Origin: a virus
DNA length: 60,243 nucleotides
IMG/VR virus record: IMGVR_UViG_3300034190_001683
Location: 1 to 60,243 of that record
Strand: one strand, 5' to 3'
Part shown: piece after piece, positions 15,240-26,214 of the stretch
How positions within the stretch are numbered: position 1 is the first letter of the stretch
Layout of the letters: each line of letters begins with the position of its first letter
Notes under the pieces: model-generated
Database searches by the model: none
Told to the model about the DNA's origin: nothing
What the model saw: the letters and a program-made list of their open reading frames with translations, nothing else
Made by a program: the position numbers and the translations under genes

Positions 15240-17201
15240 ATGGCTACAATTCAAAATGTAACAAGCGTTCCCGGAGGGTACGTAATAAGACGGGTAATAC
15301 CGGATCCAAATAACCCTGCATTTGGAGCATCAACTACTGTAGAAGATTTTATTCCCGCAGAAGACGTAATTAGTTCTTCGCAAAACTTTAGAAATTTTGG
15401 GCTGCAAACCGATATTCAGTTACCCGATGATTATGTTGTTGGGGCAACCTACACTCCCCCAGTAATTGGACAATCGTTAAATCAACCTGCAAAAGTAACT
15501 AATATAAACACGGGGGAATCAGCTCCAATTGATCGAGCCTCAGAAGTCATAAATAAAGGAGGCGACGCTCCAGTCAATGACAAAGATTTAGCTCGTGATG
15601 CAAATACAACTACGACCGCACCTACAACTGATATGGATGCTGAGAAATTTGATAAGCTCACTGACGCTGAACAAGATGATTACATGGCTCAGGTTTTAGG
15701 GTACGATGATTATGCTGATATGCAATCAGTTATACCTGATACACCTACAACTACGCCTACACCTGTTACACCATTTAATAGAGACACACTAAAAGAAAGA
15801 CTAGGGATACCTACATTAAGTTTTGCTGACTTTAATAAAGCTCCTGTAACAACAGGACCAACAGCAACAGCAGGTATTGAAAGATTAAGACCTACAGATA
15901 CAACAGGAACAATGGCTGGTGTATTTGCAAGCCCTCAGTTTACATCACCTTATTCTGTTCAAACTGAACAACAACAATTACCTGACACTTTTACACAACT
16001 TGGAGATTTGTTTAGTGAACAATTTAAAGAAGAGATAAGAGGTCCATTAGAAGAACAAATAAGAGCAGAAGTAGCCGAAGAAGCGGCAGGTAATAGAGCA
16101 GGTGGTCTTGCTAGCTTAGGATATAGACGTGGTGGTGTGGTGGATGAAAATGGTATACCTCGTTTGTTTATTGGAGGTTTGTTTAAAGGTATAGGTAGAG
16201 CGTTGAGTGGGGCAGTTAAAGGAATAACTAAGATAGCTCCGTTTGTATTACCATTTATACCGGGGTTTCAAGCTTTAACACCTTTTAAACAAGCTCTTGT
16301 GGCAGGAGGTATTGGTGGTTTTAGAGATGGTAAATTTGATCCAACCAGAGCTTTAACTGCTGGTGTTACTACTTACGGATTAGGAAAACTGGCTGAAGCT
16401 GCGGGAGCATCTGGGCAGGTAAGTGAAGGGATGGGTGGTGTTGATGCAAGTGTTGCAGAGCCAATGGTTAGGACAACTCCCGGAACAACTACAAGCTTTC
16501 CAGAAACACCTCTACCTGACGTTAAGACAGGTGCGTATAGACCAAATATTTCTTCAGGAATGGAAAACATAGCGCAAGGTAGTGTAACAGTTCCCACTGA
16601 AACGGCTTCATACGTAGATGTTTTTAGAACGCCAGCAACAACCTCTTCAGGGGTTGGTTTGGATTCACTAAAAGGGCAAGTAGTTGGCACAGGACAAAAC
16701 ATTCTTAGAACTGGAGAAGAATTAATATCTGGTAATATACCCATGAAAAAATTAATTACTCCTGCTATCTCTACTTTAGGCGGTATAACAGCTACAAAAG
16801 CTGGCGATGAAATTGCTAAACAAGAAGCAGAATACAAAGCTTTAACAGCGGCAGATGCAGCGGAAAAAGAAAGAAAACGTAGACTAGCTTTAGAAGCTAT
16901 GAGAAGAAACCCCTTTGGTTATAACAAAGGTGGTGAAACATCACTTCCTCCTAGATATTTAGATGGTGCGGGTGATGGTATGAGCGATTCAATACGAGCC
17001 AATATAGGTGGTATGCAAGAAGCAAGATTAGCTGATGGAGAATTTGTCGTCCCTGCCGATGTAGTGGCAGACCTTGGTAACGGTTCCTCAAATGCAGGAG
17101 CTGAAAGATTATACTCCATGATGGATAGAATTAGACAGGCACGTCATGGAACAACAAAACAACCGCCTGAAGTAAATGTAAACAAAACATTACCAGCGTA
17201 G
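15240..17201 (+). CDS. virion internal/ejection-type protein with EFVVPADVV C-terminal domain
   Basis: 653 residues. A long Thr/Pro-rich disordered part (about 90-260) leads to a hydrophobic helical stretch near 330-385 (APFVLPFIPGFQALTPFKQA). The C-terminal domain reads LPPRYLDGAGDGMSDSIRAN, then ARLADGEFVVPADVVADLGN and AERLYSMMDRIRQAR. That C-terminal set recurs in marine phage genomes beside ejection proteins. A capsid-internal protein delivered with the DNA is the likely role (inference from context and membrane-like segment). Confidence 0.6.
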   Translation: MATIQNVTSVPGGYVIRRVIPDPNNPAFGASTTVEDFIPAEDVISSSQNFRNFGLQTDIQLPDDYVVGATYTPPVIGQSLNQPAKVTNINTGESAPIDRASEVINKGGDAPVNDKDLARDANTTTTAPTTDMDAEKFDKLTDAEQDDYMAQVLGYDDYADMQSVIPDTPTTTPTPVTPFNRDTLKERLGIPTLSFADFNKAPVTTGPTATAGIERLRPTDTTGTMAGVFASPQFTSPYSVQTEQQQLPDTFTQLGDLFSEQFKEEIRGPLEEQIRAEVAEEAAGNRAGGLASLGYRRGGVVDENGIPRLFIGGLFKGIGRALSGAVKGITKIAPFVLPFIPGFQALTPFKQALVAGGIGGFRDGKFDPTRALTAGVTTYGLGKLAEAAGASGQVSEGMGGVDASVAEPMVRTTPGTTTSFPETPLPDVKTGAYRPNISSGMENIAQGSVTVPTETASYVDVFRTPATTSSGVGLDSLKGQVVGTGQNILRTGEELISGNIPMKKLITPAISTLGGITATKAGDEIAKQEAEYKALTAADAAEKERKRRLALEAMRRNPFGYNKGGETSLPPRYLDGAGDGMSDSIRANIGGMQEARLADGEFVVPADVVADLGNGSSNAGAERLYSMMDRIRQARHGTTKQPPEVNVNKTLPA

Positions 17202-17211
17202 AGGAAAAGAT

Positions 17212-18132
17212 ATGGTACAACAAGTAACCCAAGTAACGAGTGAAATACCTGAGGTATTAGAACCTTATTTTATAGGCGATCCCGGTGCAGGTATAACAGG
17301 CATAATGCCGAAAGCCCAAGAACTATTTGGGAAAGGTTTTGATCAAGTATACGGAGCAGGAGCGCAATCTCTTATGGGACTTGGTGGCGTTGCACCTATG
17401 TCAGCCGCACAGCAAGAACTTGGTACGCAAATAGCAGGGCTACAAGCTCCAGAAGCATTTACTACAGCACAACAAGCTCAAGAAGCAGGTATTCAAGGAT
17501 TATTAGCAGCGCCCGGAAGATTTGATTCAGCGGCAGCTCAAGCTTATATGTCACCATATCAGCAAAGCGTAGTAGACATAGCGCAAAGAAAAGCGATAGA
17601 CGCTGCAAAAAAAGCTCAGTTGGATGCCAACTTAGCGTCAGCTAGACAAGGTACATATGGTGGTGCAAGACAAGCTCTTTTAACAGGAGCTAGAGAATCA
17701 GGACTTAGAACTCAACTCGGCGATATACAGTCTAGAGGGCTACAAGCGGCTTTTGAGAATGCACAAGCACAGTTTGAGAGAGACCGTGCCGCACAGATGG
17801 CAGCAGCTTCTGGATTAGGTACACTAGGACAACAACAAGGAGCATTAGGAGTTCAGCAACAAGCAGCAGAACTAGACCGACTCAAGACACTCGGTGCGTT
17901 TGGAGACTTAGAAAGAGCTATAATGCAAGAAGGTCTAAGCGCAGAAGGCGCATACCAAAGACGTAGAGACGAGTTTGGACAACAGCAACTAGGTAATCTT
18001 GCAAACATCTTGCGTGGTGTACCAACAACAGACACAACACAAACAACTGCTACACCTCCACCAAGCTTCGCATCACAACTAACAGGTCTTGGTATTACAG
18101 GTCTAAGTTTAGCTAAATTATTAGGGGGTTAA
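17212..18132 (+). CDS. internal virion (ejection) protein, Gln/Ala-rich
   Basis: 306 residues. The central block AYMSPYQQSVVDIAQRKAID and ARQGTYGGARQALLTGARES is typical of a podovirus internal virion protein family. Alpha-helical, Ala/Gln-rich throughout, with a hydrophobic C-terminal end (GLGITGLSLAKLLGG). It is encoded between two other ejection-type proteins, as in P22- and T7-like genomes where three internal proteins form the trans-envelope channel. Confidence 0.6.
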   Translation: MVQQVTQVTSEIPEVLEPYFIGDPGAGITGIMPKAQELFGKGFDQVYGAGAQSLMGLGGVAPMSAAQQELGTQIAGLQAPEAFTTAQQAQEAGIQGLLAAPGRFDSAAAQAYMSPYQQSVVDIAQRKAIDAAKKAQLDANLASARQGTYGGARQALLTGARESGLRTQLGDIQSRGLQAAFENAQAQFERDRAAQMAAASGLGTLGQQQGALGVQQQAAELDRLKTLGAFGDLERAIMQEGLSAEGAYQRRRDEFGQQQLGNLANILRGVPTTDTTQTTATPPPSFASQLTGLGITGLSLAKLLGG

Positions 18133-18134
18133 AA

Positions 18135-19916
18135 ATGATTCCGCAACAAGGTCTAACTACTATATTAAAAGATAAAATGGCTAATATAGAAGCCAAGGCT
18201 AGAGCTTTTTTAATGTCAGATGACAAAATAGGTTTTATAGCAAAACTTATGCAAGACAGCCCTACCGAAGTCGCTCCTATTGTGAACGCAGGAAGAAGAA
18301 TAGCAGGTGAACAAAAAGCTATGATGATGGCGCAAGCTCAAGACACACAACCTTCAGTTACACAAAACAATCTAAAAGCAATTACAGAGCCTGTAACTGC
18401 CGCTAGAAGTGGTGGAGCTATTTCATCTTTACCAATAAAAGATAGTATGTTTAGAGCAGCAGGTGGTGGTATCGTTGCGTTTGCAAATGGTGGTGGTATA
18501 CAACCAAATTTTTATCCGGGACTACCGGGTGTAAATAGGGCGCAAGCAATAGAAAATGAAAAAAGAAAAAGAATTATGGAGGCTGAAAGAGAAGCTAATA
18601 AACAAGGTAAAACTCTATTTACGCCTAGAAGAAGTCCGGGCTTTGTAGATTTCCTTGGAGGCGACAGCCCGATAACCACACCTTCATTACCTCCCGGACA
18701 ATCATACACGCCGGGTATATTTGGTTTAATGCGGGGACAGTCAGCAAATCAAAAAGCTGCTGAAGCTGTAGATGCGCCTCAGACTCAGGTGTCGAGAGCA
18801 GATATCGAAGCGTTAGCTGCAGGTGATAAAAAAATAGAAGATGTAGATTTAACAAGAGCTAGAAGTGATACTTCACTGGTTCCTAGATTCTCTGACGACG
18901 ATTTAAAAACAGCTTTAGAAGCAGATGATGTGTTAAAAACAAAACTTGATTTTGAAGACGCTGCGTTAAAACAAGATGGTACTCCGACAATGGAGGACAC
19001 GGGTCTTATGGGTCAAGCTGTAGATGATAAGAGAAAAGAAACACCTGACAGAATACAGTTTGAGTTTACAGATGCGGACACATTATTAAAAGAAGCTCAA
19101 GAAACAGCCGATAGTATATTTAAAAAAGTAGAAGGTTCAGATGACTTTGCAAATCCAGAAAAAGCGGTTGCAGATACAAGAGCATTTTTTGAGAAGTCTG
19201 GTGTAGATTTAACTAACGCAGCACAAAAAGCAGCTTTGGATAAGCAAGAAGCATTATTAGCCAAGGATAAAAAAGAAGGTGCTATGTATGCGTTACTTGA
19301 GTTTGGTTTTGGTTTAATGGCAGGTAAAAGCCCAAATGCTTTAACTAATGTGGGAGAAGCAGGTAAAGCAGTAGCGCCAAGACTATTCCAGTTACAAAAA
19401 GATATAAGAAAAGGTAACGAGCGTTTAACAGATGCTAGACTTAAATTAGCAGAATTAGAAAATACTCAAAAAATGGGTATAGCTAAAGTCTCTATGGACA
19501 GAATAGAAAAAGAGAAAGAAAGAATAGCTAGAGCAAACGACAGATTAATGCAAACTAAAGCTTCATTTATAAACTCTTTCATGCAAAACAGAAGAATGTT
19601 AGAAACTTCTAAACTTAGCGCAATGACAAATCTACGAACTGCTGAGATGAGAGTTGAGGCGCAAGATAGAGCAACGCAAGCTCAACTTGATAAGGTCACC
19701 AGAGATAAATTGATAGCGGAAGCGCTTAATATGCCAGAAGGTCCAGAAAGAACAAAACGTTTAGAAGAAATTAACAAGGTGTACTTTAGACCAGATCCTT
19801 TTGCGAGTCTTGGTGAGCGACTTAGGACGGCTGGTAAGGGAGCAGGACTAGAAGATAAAGAAATTACTGCTTTAGAAAATAGGTTAGGACTAACACAAAT
19901 AAAACAAATACCATGA
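18135..19916 (+). CDS. internal virion protein with GGGIVAFANGG motif
   Basis: 593 residues. An N-terminal helical region is followed by AAGGGIVAFANGGGIQ near residues 112-127, a small glycine-rich motif common in phage internal proteins. The C-terminal two thirds is coiled-coil-like (LKLAELENTQ, DRIEKEKERIARANDRLMQT). A hydrophobic patch sits near 385-400 (MYALLEFGFGLMAGKSP). The stop overlaps the start of the giant gene by four bases. Likely part of the DNA-ejection apparatus. Confidence 0.55.
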   Translation: MIPQQGLTTILKDKMANIEAKARAFLMSDDKIGFIAKLMQDSPTEVAPIVNAGRRIAGEQKAMMMAQAQDTQPSVTQNNLKAITEPVTAARSGGAISSLPIKDSMFRAAGGGIVAFANGGGIQPNFYPGLPGVNRAQAIENEKRKRIMEAEREANKQGKTLFTPRRSPGFVDFLGGDSPITTPSLPPGQSYTPGIFGLMRGQSANQKAAEAVDAPQTQVSRADIEALAAGDKKIEDVDLTRARSDTSLVPRFSDDDLKTALEADDVLKTKLDFEDAALKQDGTPTMEDTGLMGQAVDDKRKETPDRIQFEFTDADTLLKEAQETADSIFKKVEGSDDFANPEKAVADTRAFFEKSGVDLTNAAQKAALDKQEALLAKDKKEGAMYALLEFGFGLMAGKSPNALTNVGEAGKAVAPRLFQLQKDIRKGNERLTDARLKLAELENTQKMGIAKVSMDRIEKEKERIARANDRLMQTKASFINSFMQNRRMLETSKLSAMTNLRTAEMRVEAQDRATQAQLDKVTRDKLIAEALNMPEGPERTKRLEEINKVYFRPDPFASLGERLRTAGKGAGLEDKEITALENRLGLTQIKQIP

Positions 19917-22900
19917 CCCCAAAAGAAAAATACAGAGCTTTAGGAGAGAATTTCTTAAAAATATACCGCTCTCCAGAATATGGACCTGAAGTTGCTCAAC
20001 AGTATTTGGCTTCTTACAACTTAGACTTTGAAAGCCTTAATAAAGCCATAGATGCTACAGATGATGAGACTACTTTTAGTGAGTTTATAGATCAGGTTCA
20101 AGAAGGGTTTAAAGGTATTATCCCCGGTGCGGCAGGTACAATAGAGACTGGGGTTGTTGGTGCTTCTGCATTAGCACCTGACGAGGGGTTTATAACAGAA
20201 AAAGGTATCCGTGATACAGCATCAGATGTATTAAGACCATTACAAGAGTTTGCAGCTCCAGAAGCAGGATTTGAAGAATCTACTGGTAGAAAGATTGGTG
20301 AAGGTCTAGGTTCGTTTTTATCTTTTGTAGGTTTAGGGTTAATACCCGGATTTGGTAAAGCGGGGTTAGCAGGGTTTGCCGCAGCTACAGGAGCGGGTGA
20401 GGCACGTTTACGTGCAGAAGCAGAAAATGCTACTCCAGAACAAATTAGTGATGCGACATTCCGTGGAACTTTTGTTGGTCTATCAGAAGCGCTTGCTCCT
20501 GCTAAAGTTTTAGGCCGTATTAAACGAACTAAAGAGGGAGCTACAGCAGTAAATAAAGCTGTTGATAGAATCTCCAGTGCTGCTATAACGGGAGGAATAG
20601 AAGGCGCACAAGAAGCTGCCGCAGGTATAGCTCAAAACTTTATAGCTCAAGACATATATAAACCGGAACAAGAATTAGTAGAAGGTCTTGGGGAAAACTT
20701 TACGATTGGAGCCACAGTTGGTGTAATAGCACAAGGATTATTTGATTTAGCCATACCACGTGCAACAAAAACTGCAAAAGCTACCACAGAAGAAAAACCT
20801 GCTACTCAAGAAGATACAGAACCTGCAAAGATGCCTACAGTACAGGAAGAGTTATTTCCTGATGATAAAAAACCTAGTAGAGCTGAATTGTCAAAACTAT
20901 CAGATAAACAAAAAGAAATAAATAAATTCAAACGTGCAGACTTCAGAGACCTTGAAAAAGAACAGACAGATCAATTCATCATAAAAGAAATTAAAAATAC
21001 AAGAGATGAGTTTGATATGTTCCAGCGTGAGAACCAAAGGCTTGAGGCTGCTTTTAATAAATCAAAAGATACAGCGGAACGAAACAGGTTAGGAAAACTA
21101 GGCCAAGAGAATTTTGCTACTATGGCTACATTAGAGCAAAAGATAAACACGTTAAAAGAACAGGCCGCTAAACGCAGGATTGCTAAATCTAAGTATGAAA
21201 GACCGACAACTCCAAAAGGACAAGCAGAGCTTGATTTCTCTGGCACTTTAGAAGACACAAGAGACCCAGTTAAAGCCCCACTACCCAAAGCCACAGCACT
21301 AGGTGGATTAGACCCAAATGTAAAATTAACTCCTGAACAGGAAGATTTTTTTATACAAGAAAGAACTAAAGCAGCCGTAGGGAAAAAAACAAAGGGAGAG
21401 GTTTTATCTGCCGAAGAAAAAGTATTAACAGATGCAAGAGATAGAGAAATAAGACAGACAGAAGTTGACTTACAACAAACAGGGGTGCAAAAAAGAGTAC
21501 CACCCTTAGTATTAAAGTCTCCTGAAGATGTTGTGTTAGGCACTCGTCAACAAGAGCAAGAATTATTGGAAGATTTAGAAGGTATAAAAAGTATTAGACA
21601 AAAGCAGTTAGATGAATTAGAGCAAGAAATAGCTAATACCACTGATAGAAATGCAAAAAGAAGGCTACAGAGAAGATTTAACAGAGTTGCTGAAGATATA
21701 AAAGGTATAAATGAAAGATTACCTCAACAACTTTTTGATGTAAGTAGAGCTAAAGATGAGGCAGTGCCGACACCAGAAGCACCCCAAAAAATAACTGAAG
21801 CAGATTTTAAAGAAATGGGTATAGGTCCTACAAACAAAAGTCTGCGTAAAAAAATACTTGGTAAAGATTTAGATAACCCAAATGAAAGAGCTGAAGTACG
21901 TGATGCTTTAAACACATACGTGCAAACTGGCAATAAAAGTGAGGGTTTACGAAACCGAGTAGAAAGTTATTTATCTAAGCCTGTATTTGCAGAACAACTA
22001 TCCTTGGGTTTACCACAACCAGTAAAGGAGACAATAGATGATAGAAGAAGAGAAATTACCCCTGACAGCGAAAGAGCTGTCCTTGGCGATGCAGCATCTG
22101 TGGCTCCCGGACCCAGTCCCGAAACAATTACAGCACCTGTCGGAGAAAGAGTGGATACAGGTAGGACTGATACTAGACAGGCTGATGTCAGAAAGAGACA
22201 GGTCGACCCTACATTAGAAGGAGAAGGAGATCTTCCTATAGGAGAAGTTTCTCGCCCTGTTCCATTAGAAGTTACAGAAGATTTCAAAAAAGCTTTTCCT
22301 AAAACGACCACAGAAACAGAAGCTGTGAGTGAATCAATGGAGGGGTTAGGAAAGTCTTTAGAGAAGTTTATTAAAAGAATACGTAAAGCAAGAGAAGAAA
22401 AGAAAGAGAAAGAAGCTAAGAAAAAACCTACAAAACAAGAACAACAAGAGTCTTTACAGACGGCTATAGTTGCAACTCCTCTAAACGAATATATACAAAG
22501 ACAACACAAAACAAAAACCCTAAATGAAGATAGAGAGTTAGAATATTTTGCAGCAGATTTGTACGTAGAGGGAAGAGCTAAGTTAGGTAAGATAAACCTA
22601 ACTGACGTTGAGACTGGTCCAAAAAGAAGAGTAAATACAATAAAATACTCTGGTTTAACTAAAACCGAAAGAACCGTTTTAGAAAGTTTAAATGAAGAAC
22701 AAAAAGCAAAAGTAGATAATAAAGTTCTTGAACTAATAGCTACCGAAGAAAAAGCAAATAAATATCAGGCTAGGTTAGATCAAGAAAAAGAAACAAAAGT
22801 AGCTGAACTAAAAGAAGGTAATACACACGTAAAAGCTATCGTAAAAATAAAAAATGAAATCATAAAAGATTGGAAAAATGCTCCTAGGATAGATGTTGTA

Positions 22901-25900
22901 CCAAATGAAAACAGACTTCCTGCAAAAATACAAACTTACTTAGAAAACAAGCGTAACGAAGATCTTCTTGATGATGATAAAAGAGTAAGAGGTGTATTTG
23001 ATGCAGAAACTAATACTGTTTACTTAGTAGCCAACGCACTTAAAGCTAATAACCAACAAGTTGCAGAAACTATATTACATGAGTCCATAGGACACTTTGG
23101 TTTACGTGCTGTGCTAGGTGATAAATATTCAGAAACGATGCAAAACATCTATAAAAATGGTAATAAAGAATTACAACAAATAGTAAATACCATGATGCAG
23201 ACAGAAGGTTTGTCAAAAGAATCTGCTGTAGAAGAATTAATAGCCGATAGCGCTGAAAAGTTAGCTAGTGGGAAGAACATAATATCTACTCTAAAATCAC
23301 TTGTTAACAAGACAGTTGCTTTTATTAAAAAATTCTTGAGAGACAACTTAGGTATTAAGATATCTGACAATAAGACTGTAGAAGACTTAGTAGCTAAATC
23401 CCTAAACTTTGTTATAAATGGTAGAAAGAAAAAATTGAAAAGAAACCCATATGCGGCAGAAATAATGCTACAAAGTGTGGCGTTAGATGCACCGGGTACT
23501 CTTGCTATAGAGAATTTGCTTTCTAAAAATATTTCTAACAAAGGTAATAATGAAGTATTTAAAGAGTTCGTAGAAAAAAATTCTTCTGTCACTGCTATGA
23601 AAGGGTTTTTCTCTAGGGCAGCGGCTAGGATAGAAGTAGAAGTAGGCTTTAAAGGCGCTTCAGTAGAACGTAAATTAAAGAAACTATATAACGGAGCAAT
23701 TAGAAACGTATTAGGTGATATAAGACCTGACTTGTTTTTAACAATGGCTGAACACTCAGATACATTAGGAACGGCTGTTATGAAGCAAGGTAAGTTGATG
23801 TTCTCAAAAGAGACTGGATGGCAAGCCGTTAAAGATAAAGATTCTTTGTTTGAAGCATACCAACAAATCGCTGATTTTGGACAGCAAATACGTGACCCAC
23901 AAAAAGCTATGGATGTGGTTAGTGATGTGTTAGTCGCAGTAAGAGCAAGTGAACTTAAAAAATACAGAAAAGACATACCTGAAGAATTGTTACCTTCTCA
24001 AGATGCTATTAACGCAGGATTAAAAGTACGAGAAATGTATCCTCAGATACAAAAAATAGAAAACACATTAAAAAATTACAGATTTAATTTAATAGATGCT
24101 TTAGTAGAAGCAGGAAGCTTGTCAAAAGATAAAGCTGATTTATGGAAAAAGGCTTCAGGGTATATACCTTGGAATCGTATAAAAGATGAAGACATTAGTA
24201 GGTTTGAAAGAGAGCCTAAAAAAGTTATAAGAGAATTAGCAACCAGAACTGAAACACGTGCATTAAAAGGTAGTAAGTCAGAAATAAATAACGTGATGAG
24301 TAATATGGTTGGATTGTCTTTTTGGATGGTTAATAGCGCAGTGCGTAATCACGCCGCACTTAGTTTAGTTGATACATTTGCAAAACCACAAAAAGATGGT
24401 GGACTAGCTACGTACGAAAAAGGTGTTTTAGTTGAAGGCGCTAAGAAAGTTAAAGGTATAGCAGAAAGTGCGTCTCAAGATCAAAAAGATAGAACGGTGC
24501 AAGTATATAGAAATGGTAAAAGAGAGTTTTATGAATTTGCTGATGTATTAGACGTATATGCCTTTAAAGGTCTGGAAGTACCCACTTCAAAAATTATTGA
24601 CGGATTTACTCTTGCATCTAATGCTCTAAGAAAAGGTGTTACAGCTATGCCTGAATTTGCGTTTAGTCAGCTATTTCAAGACGCATCACGTGCATATGTA
24701 TTGTCTGGAACTCAAAATCCTTTTAGAACAGCAAGTGGTGTAGTTAACCCATTAGCATATTTTTCTTCTAGGTTTTTAAAAGACCCAACGATTGAAAAAT
24801 TACGTAGTTTTGGGATAACTGGATCTTACGATTTGATGCACGGTAAAGCGCAAAAAGAAATAATGAAAGAGTTTAACTTAAATGAGAAAAAACCTTATGA
24901 TGCTTTACTAAACCCTCTTTCTAAAACATTTGATTTCTTAGAAAATTTCTCAATAGCATCGGATGCTAACTTACGAAAAGCTATATATGAACAAACATTA
25001 AGAGAGACTAAGTCTGAAAGATTTCCTGACGGTGATATATTGGAAGCTAGATACAGGGCGCAAGAGATAATTAATTTTAAACGACAAGGCGCCAATAAAA
25101 CCGTAGCTGTTGCAAGACAGATAGTGCCATTTTTAAATGCGTATATACAAGGTATGAGTGTCTACTATAGAACAATGATGGGAGAAGGAATTACTAACCA
25201 AGAAAAACGTGCGGCATTTAATTTATTCCTAAGTTCAGCAGCTAAACTAACGGCTTTAAGTTTTTTATATGCCACATTAGTTGCAGGAGATGAAGAATAT
25301 GAAGCACAAGAAGATTATATAAAAAACAAAAATTTCTTTATACCGGGTACACCGTTAAAAATCCCTGTTGCTCCAGAAATAGGTTTTTTATTTAAAGTTT
25401 TACCCGAAAGAACATACAGTTACATAGCTAGTCAAGGAACAGAAAGGCCACAGGACGCAACTAAATTTCTTGAGGCTATGAGAACAGCTCTTGTTGATAG
25501 TTTTAGTGGCCCAAACTTAACTCCTCAATTACTTAAAACCCCTGTCGAGTTACTCGTAAATTATTCTTTTTTTAGAGATGCTCCTATCGTACCTACACGA
25601 TTAAAAAATTTAGAAGAAGAGCTTCAATTTACTTCATCTACGTCAGAGTTTTCTAAATTTATAGCGCCATATATGCTGGGTAATCCCATACAAATAGATT
25701 ATTTTATAAAAGGTATGTTTGGCATATTAGGAGGAAACGTATTATACGCAACTAACTTAATAACTGCGCCAAATAGAAGAGATTTTAACTATTATGAAAT
25801 ACCGATTGTAAAAACATTCACTCGTGATGCAATACCATCTGGTCTTAAATCAGAGTTTTATGCTCTTAGAGATGATATGGACAGAGTAGCAGATTCAATT

Positions 25901-26170
25901 CGTCAATTATCTTTAAACCCTGCCGATGCCGATAATTTAATAGAATATTTAAGTAAGGATAATAACTACGATAAGCTTTACATATCTAAAATATTAGATA
26001 GCGTACAAAGACAATTATCTATGTCCAGAAGAGCAAAGCGAGATATTGAAGCAAGTAAAGATTTATCCAGTGAGGAAAAACAAGAACTTGTTAACAGAAT
26101 AGACGAGCATGACAATATGCTTATAAGGTCTATAAACATACCTAAAATTAGAAAATTCCTAGGATATTAA
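19913..26170 (+). CDS. giant (2085-aa) internal/ejection protein with metallopeptidase-like motif
   Basis: Largest gene of the window. Residues 50-290 are hydrophobic/Gly-rich with membrane-like stretches (SFLSFVGLGLIPGFGKAGLA). Residues 300-960 are highly charged and probably disordered or coiled coil. Around 1056 lies HESIGHFGLRAVLG, which resembles the metallopeptidase-like domains of large polyvalent phage proteins; the histidines are spaced HE-x3-H, one longer than HExxH. The C-terminal third is helical. It is the last late gene, as for giant ejection proteins of other podoviruses. Peptidoglycan or protein processing during DNA entry is an inference. Confidence 0.65.
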   Translation: MTPKEKYRALGENFLKIYRSPEYGPEVAQQYLASYNLDFESLNKAIDATDDETTFSEFIDQVQEGFKGIIPGAAGTIETGVVGASALAPDEGFITEKGIRDTASDVLRPLQEFAAPEAGFEESTGRKIGEGLGSFLSFVGLGLIPGFGKAGLAGFAAATGAGEARLRAEAENATPEQISDATFRGTFVGLSEALAPAKVLGRIKRTKEGATAVNKAVDRISSAAITGGIEGAQEAAAGIAQNFIAQDIYKPEQELVEGLGENFTIGATVGVIAQGLFDLAIPRATKTAKATTEEKPATQEDTEPAKMPTVQEELFPDDKKPSRAELSKLSDKQKEINKFKRADFRDLEKEQTDQFIIKEIKNTRDEFDMFQRENQRLEAAFNKSKDTAERNRLGKLGQENFATMATLEQKINTLKEQAAKRRIAKSKYERPTTPKGQAELDFSGTLEDTRDPVKAPLPKATALGGLDPNVKLTPEQEDFFIQERTKAAVGKKTKGEVLSAEEKVLTDARDREIRQTEVDLQQTGVQKRVPPLVLKSPEDVVLGTRQQEQELLEDLEGIKSIRQKQLDELEQEIANTTDRNAKRRLQRRFNRVAEDIKGINERLPQQLFDVSRAKDEAVPTPEAPQKITEADFKEMGIGPTNKSLRKKILGKDLDNPNERAEVRDALNTYVQTGNKSEGLRNRVESYLSKPVFAEQLSLGLPQPVKETIDDRRREITPDSERAVLGDAASVAPGPSPETITAPVGERVDTGRTDTRQADVRKRQVDPTLEGEGDLPIGEVSRPVPLEVTEDFKKAFPKTTTETEAVSESMEGLGKSLEKFIKRIRKAREEKKEKEAKKKPTKQEQQESLQTAIVATPLNEYIQRQHKTKTLNEDRELEYFAADLYVEGRAKLGKINLTDVETGPKRRVNTIKYSGLTKTERTVLESLNEEQKAKVDNKVLELIATEEKANKYQARLDQEKETKVAELKEGNTHVKAIVKIKNEIIKDWKNAPRIDVVPNENRLPAKIQTYLENKRNEDLLDDDKRVRGVFDAETNTVYLVANALKANNQQVAETILHESIGHFGLRAVLGDKYSETMQNIYKNGNKELQQIVNTMMQTEGLSKESAVEELIADSAEKLASGKNIISTLKSLVNKTVAFIKKFLRDNLGIKISDNKTVEDLVAKSLNFVINGRKKKLKRNPYAAEIMLQSVALDAPGTLAIENLLSKNISNKGNNEVFKEFVEKNSSVTAMKGFFSRAAARIEVEVGFKGASVERKLKKLYNGAIRNVLGDIRPDLFLTMAEHSDTLGTAVMKQGKLMFSKETGWQAVKDKDSLFEAYQQIADFGQQIRDPQKAMDVVSDVLVAVRASELKKYRKDIPEELLPSQDAINAGLKVREMYPQIQKIENTLKNYRFNLIDALVEAGSLSKDKADLWKKASGYIPWNRIKDEDISRFEREPKKVIRELATRTETRALKGSKSEINNVMSNMVGLSFWMVNSAVRNHAALSLVDTFAKPQKDGGLATYEKGVLVEGAKKVKGIAESASQDQKDRTVQVYRNGKREFYEFADVLDVYAFKGLEVPTSKIIDGFTLASNALRKGVTAMPEFAFSQLFQDASRAYVLSGTQNPFRTASGVVNPLAYFSSRFLKDPTIEKLRSFGITGSYDLMHGKAQKEIMKEFNLNEKKPYDALLNPLSKTFDFLENFSIASDANLRKAIYEQTLRETKSERFPDGDILEARYRAQEIINFKRQGANKTVAVARQIVPFLNAYIQGMSVYYRTMMGEGITNQEKRAAFNLFLSSAAKLTALSFLYATLVAGDEEYEAQEDYIKNKNFFIPGTPLKIPVAPEIGFLFKVLPERTYSYIASQGTERPQDATKFLEAMRTALVDSFSGPNLTPQLLKTPVELLVNYSFFRDAPIVPTRLKNLEEELQFTSSTSEFSKFIAPYMLGNPIQIDYFIKGMFGILGGNVLYATNLITAPNRRDFNYYEIPIVKTFTRDAIPSGLKSEFYALRDDMDRVADSIRQLSLNPADADNLIEYLSKDNNYDKLYISKILDSVQRQLSMSRRAKRDIEASKDLSSEEKQELVNRIDEHDNMLIRSINIPKIRKFLGY

Positions 26171-26209
26171 AAAAATCCCCCAGTAAAGTGTCCGCTCTCT
26201 ACTAGGGGA
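26169..26209 (-). terminator. intrinsic terminator of the leftward unit
   Basis: Read on the minus strand, TCCCCTAGTA pairs with TACTGGGGGA (one G-U wobble, 14-base loop) and is followed by seven Ts. It stands just beyond the last leftward gene and before the end of the late unit, so it separates the two converging units. Confidence 0.8.
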
Positions 26210-26214
26210 AAATG

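Noticed and set aside
23149-23976. 275-codon minus-strand ORF inside the giant gene
   Set aside because: Antisense shadow of a coding region without ribosome site or neighbouring operon.
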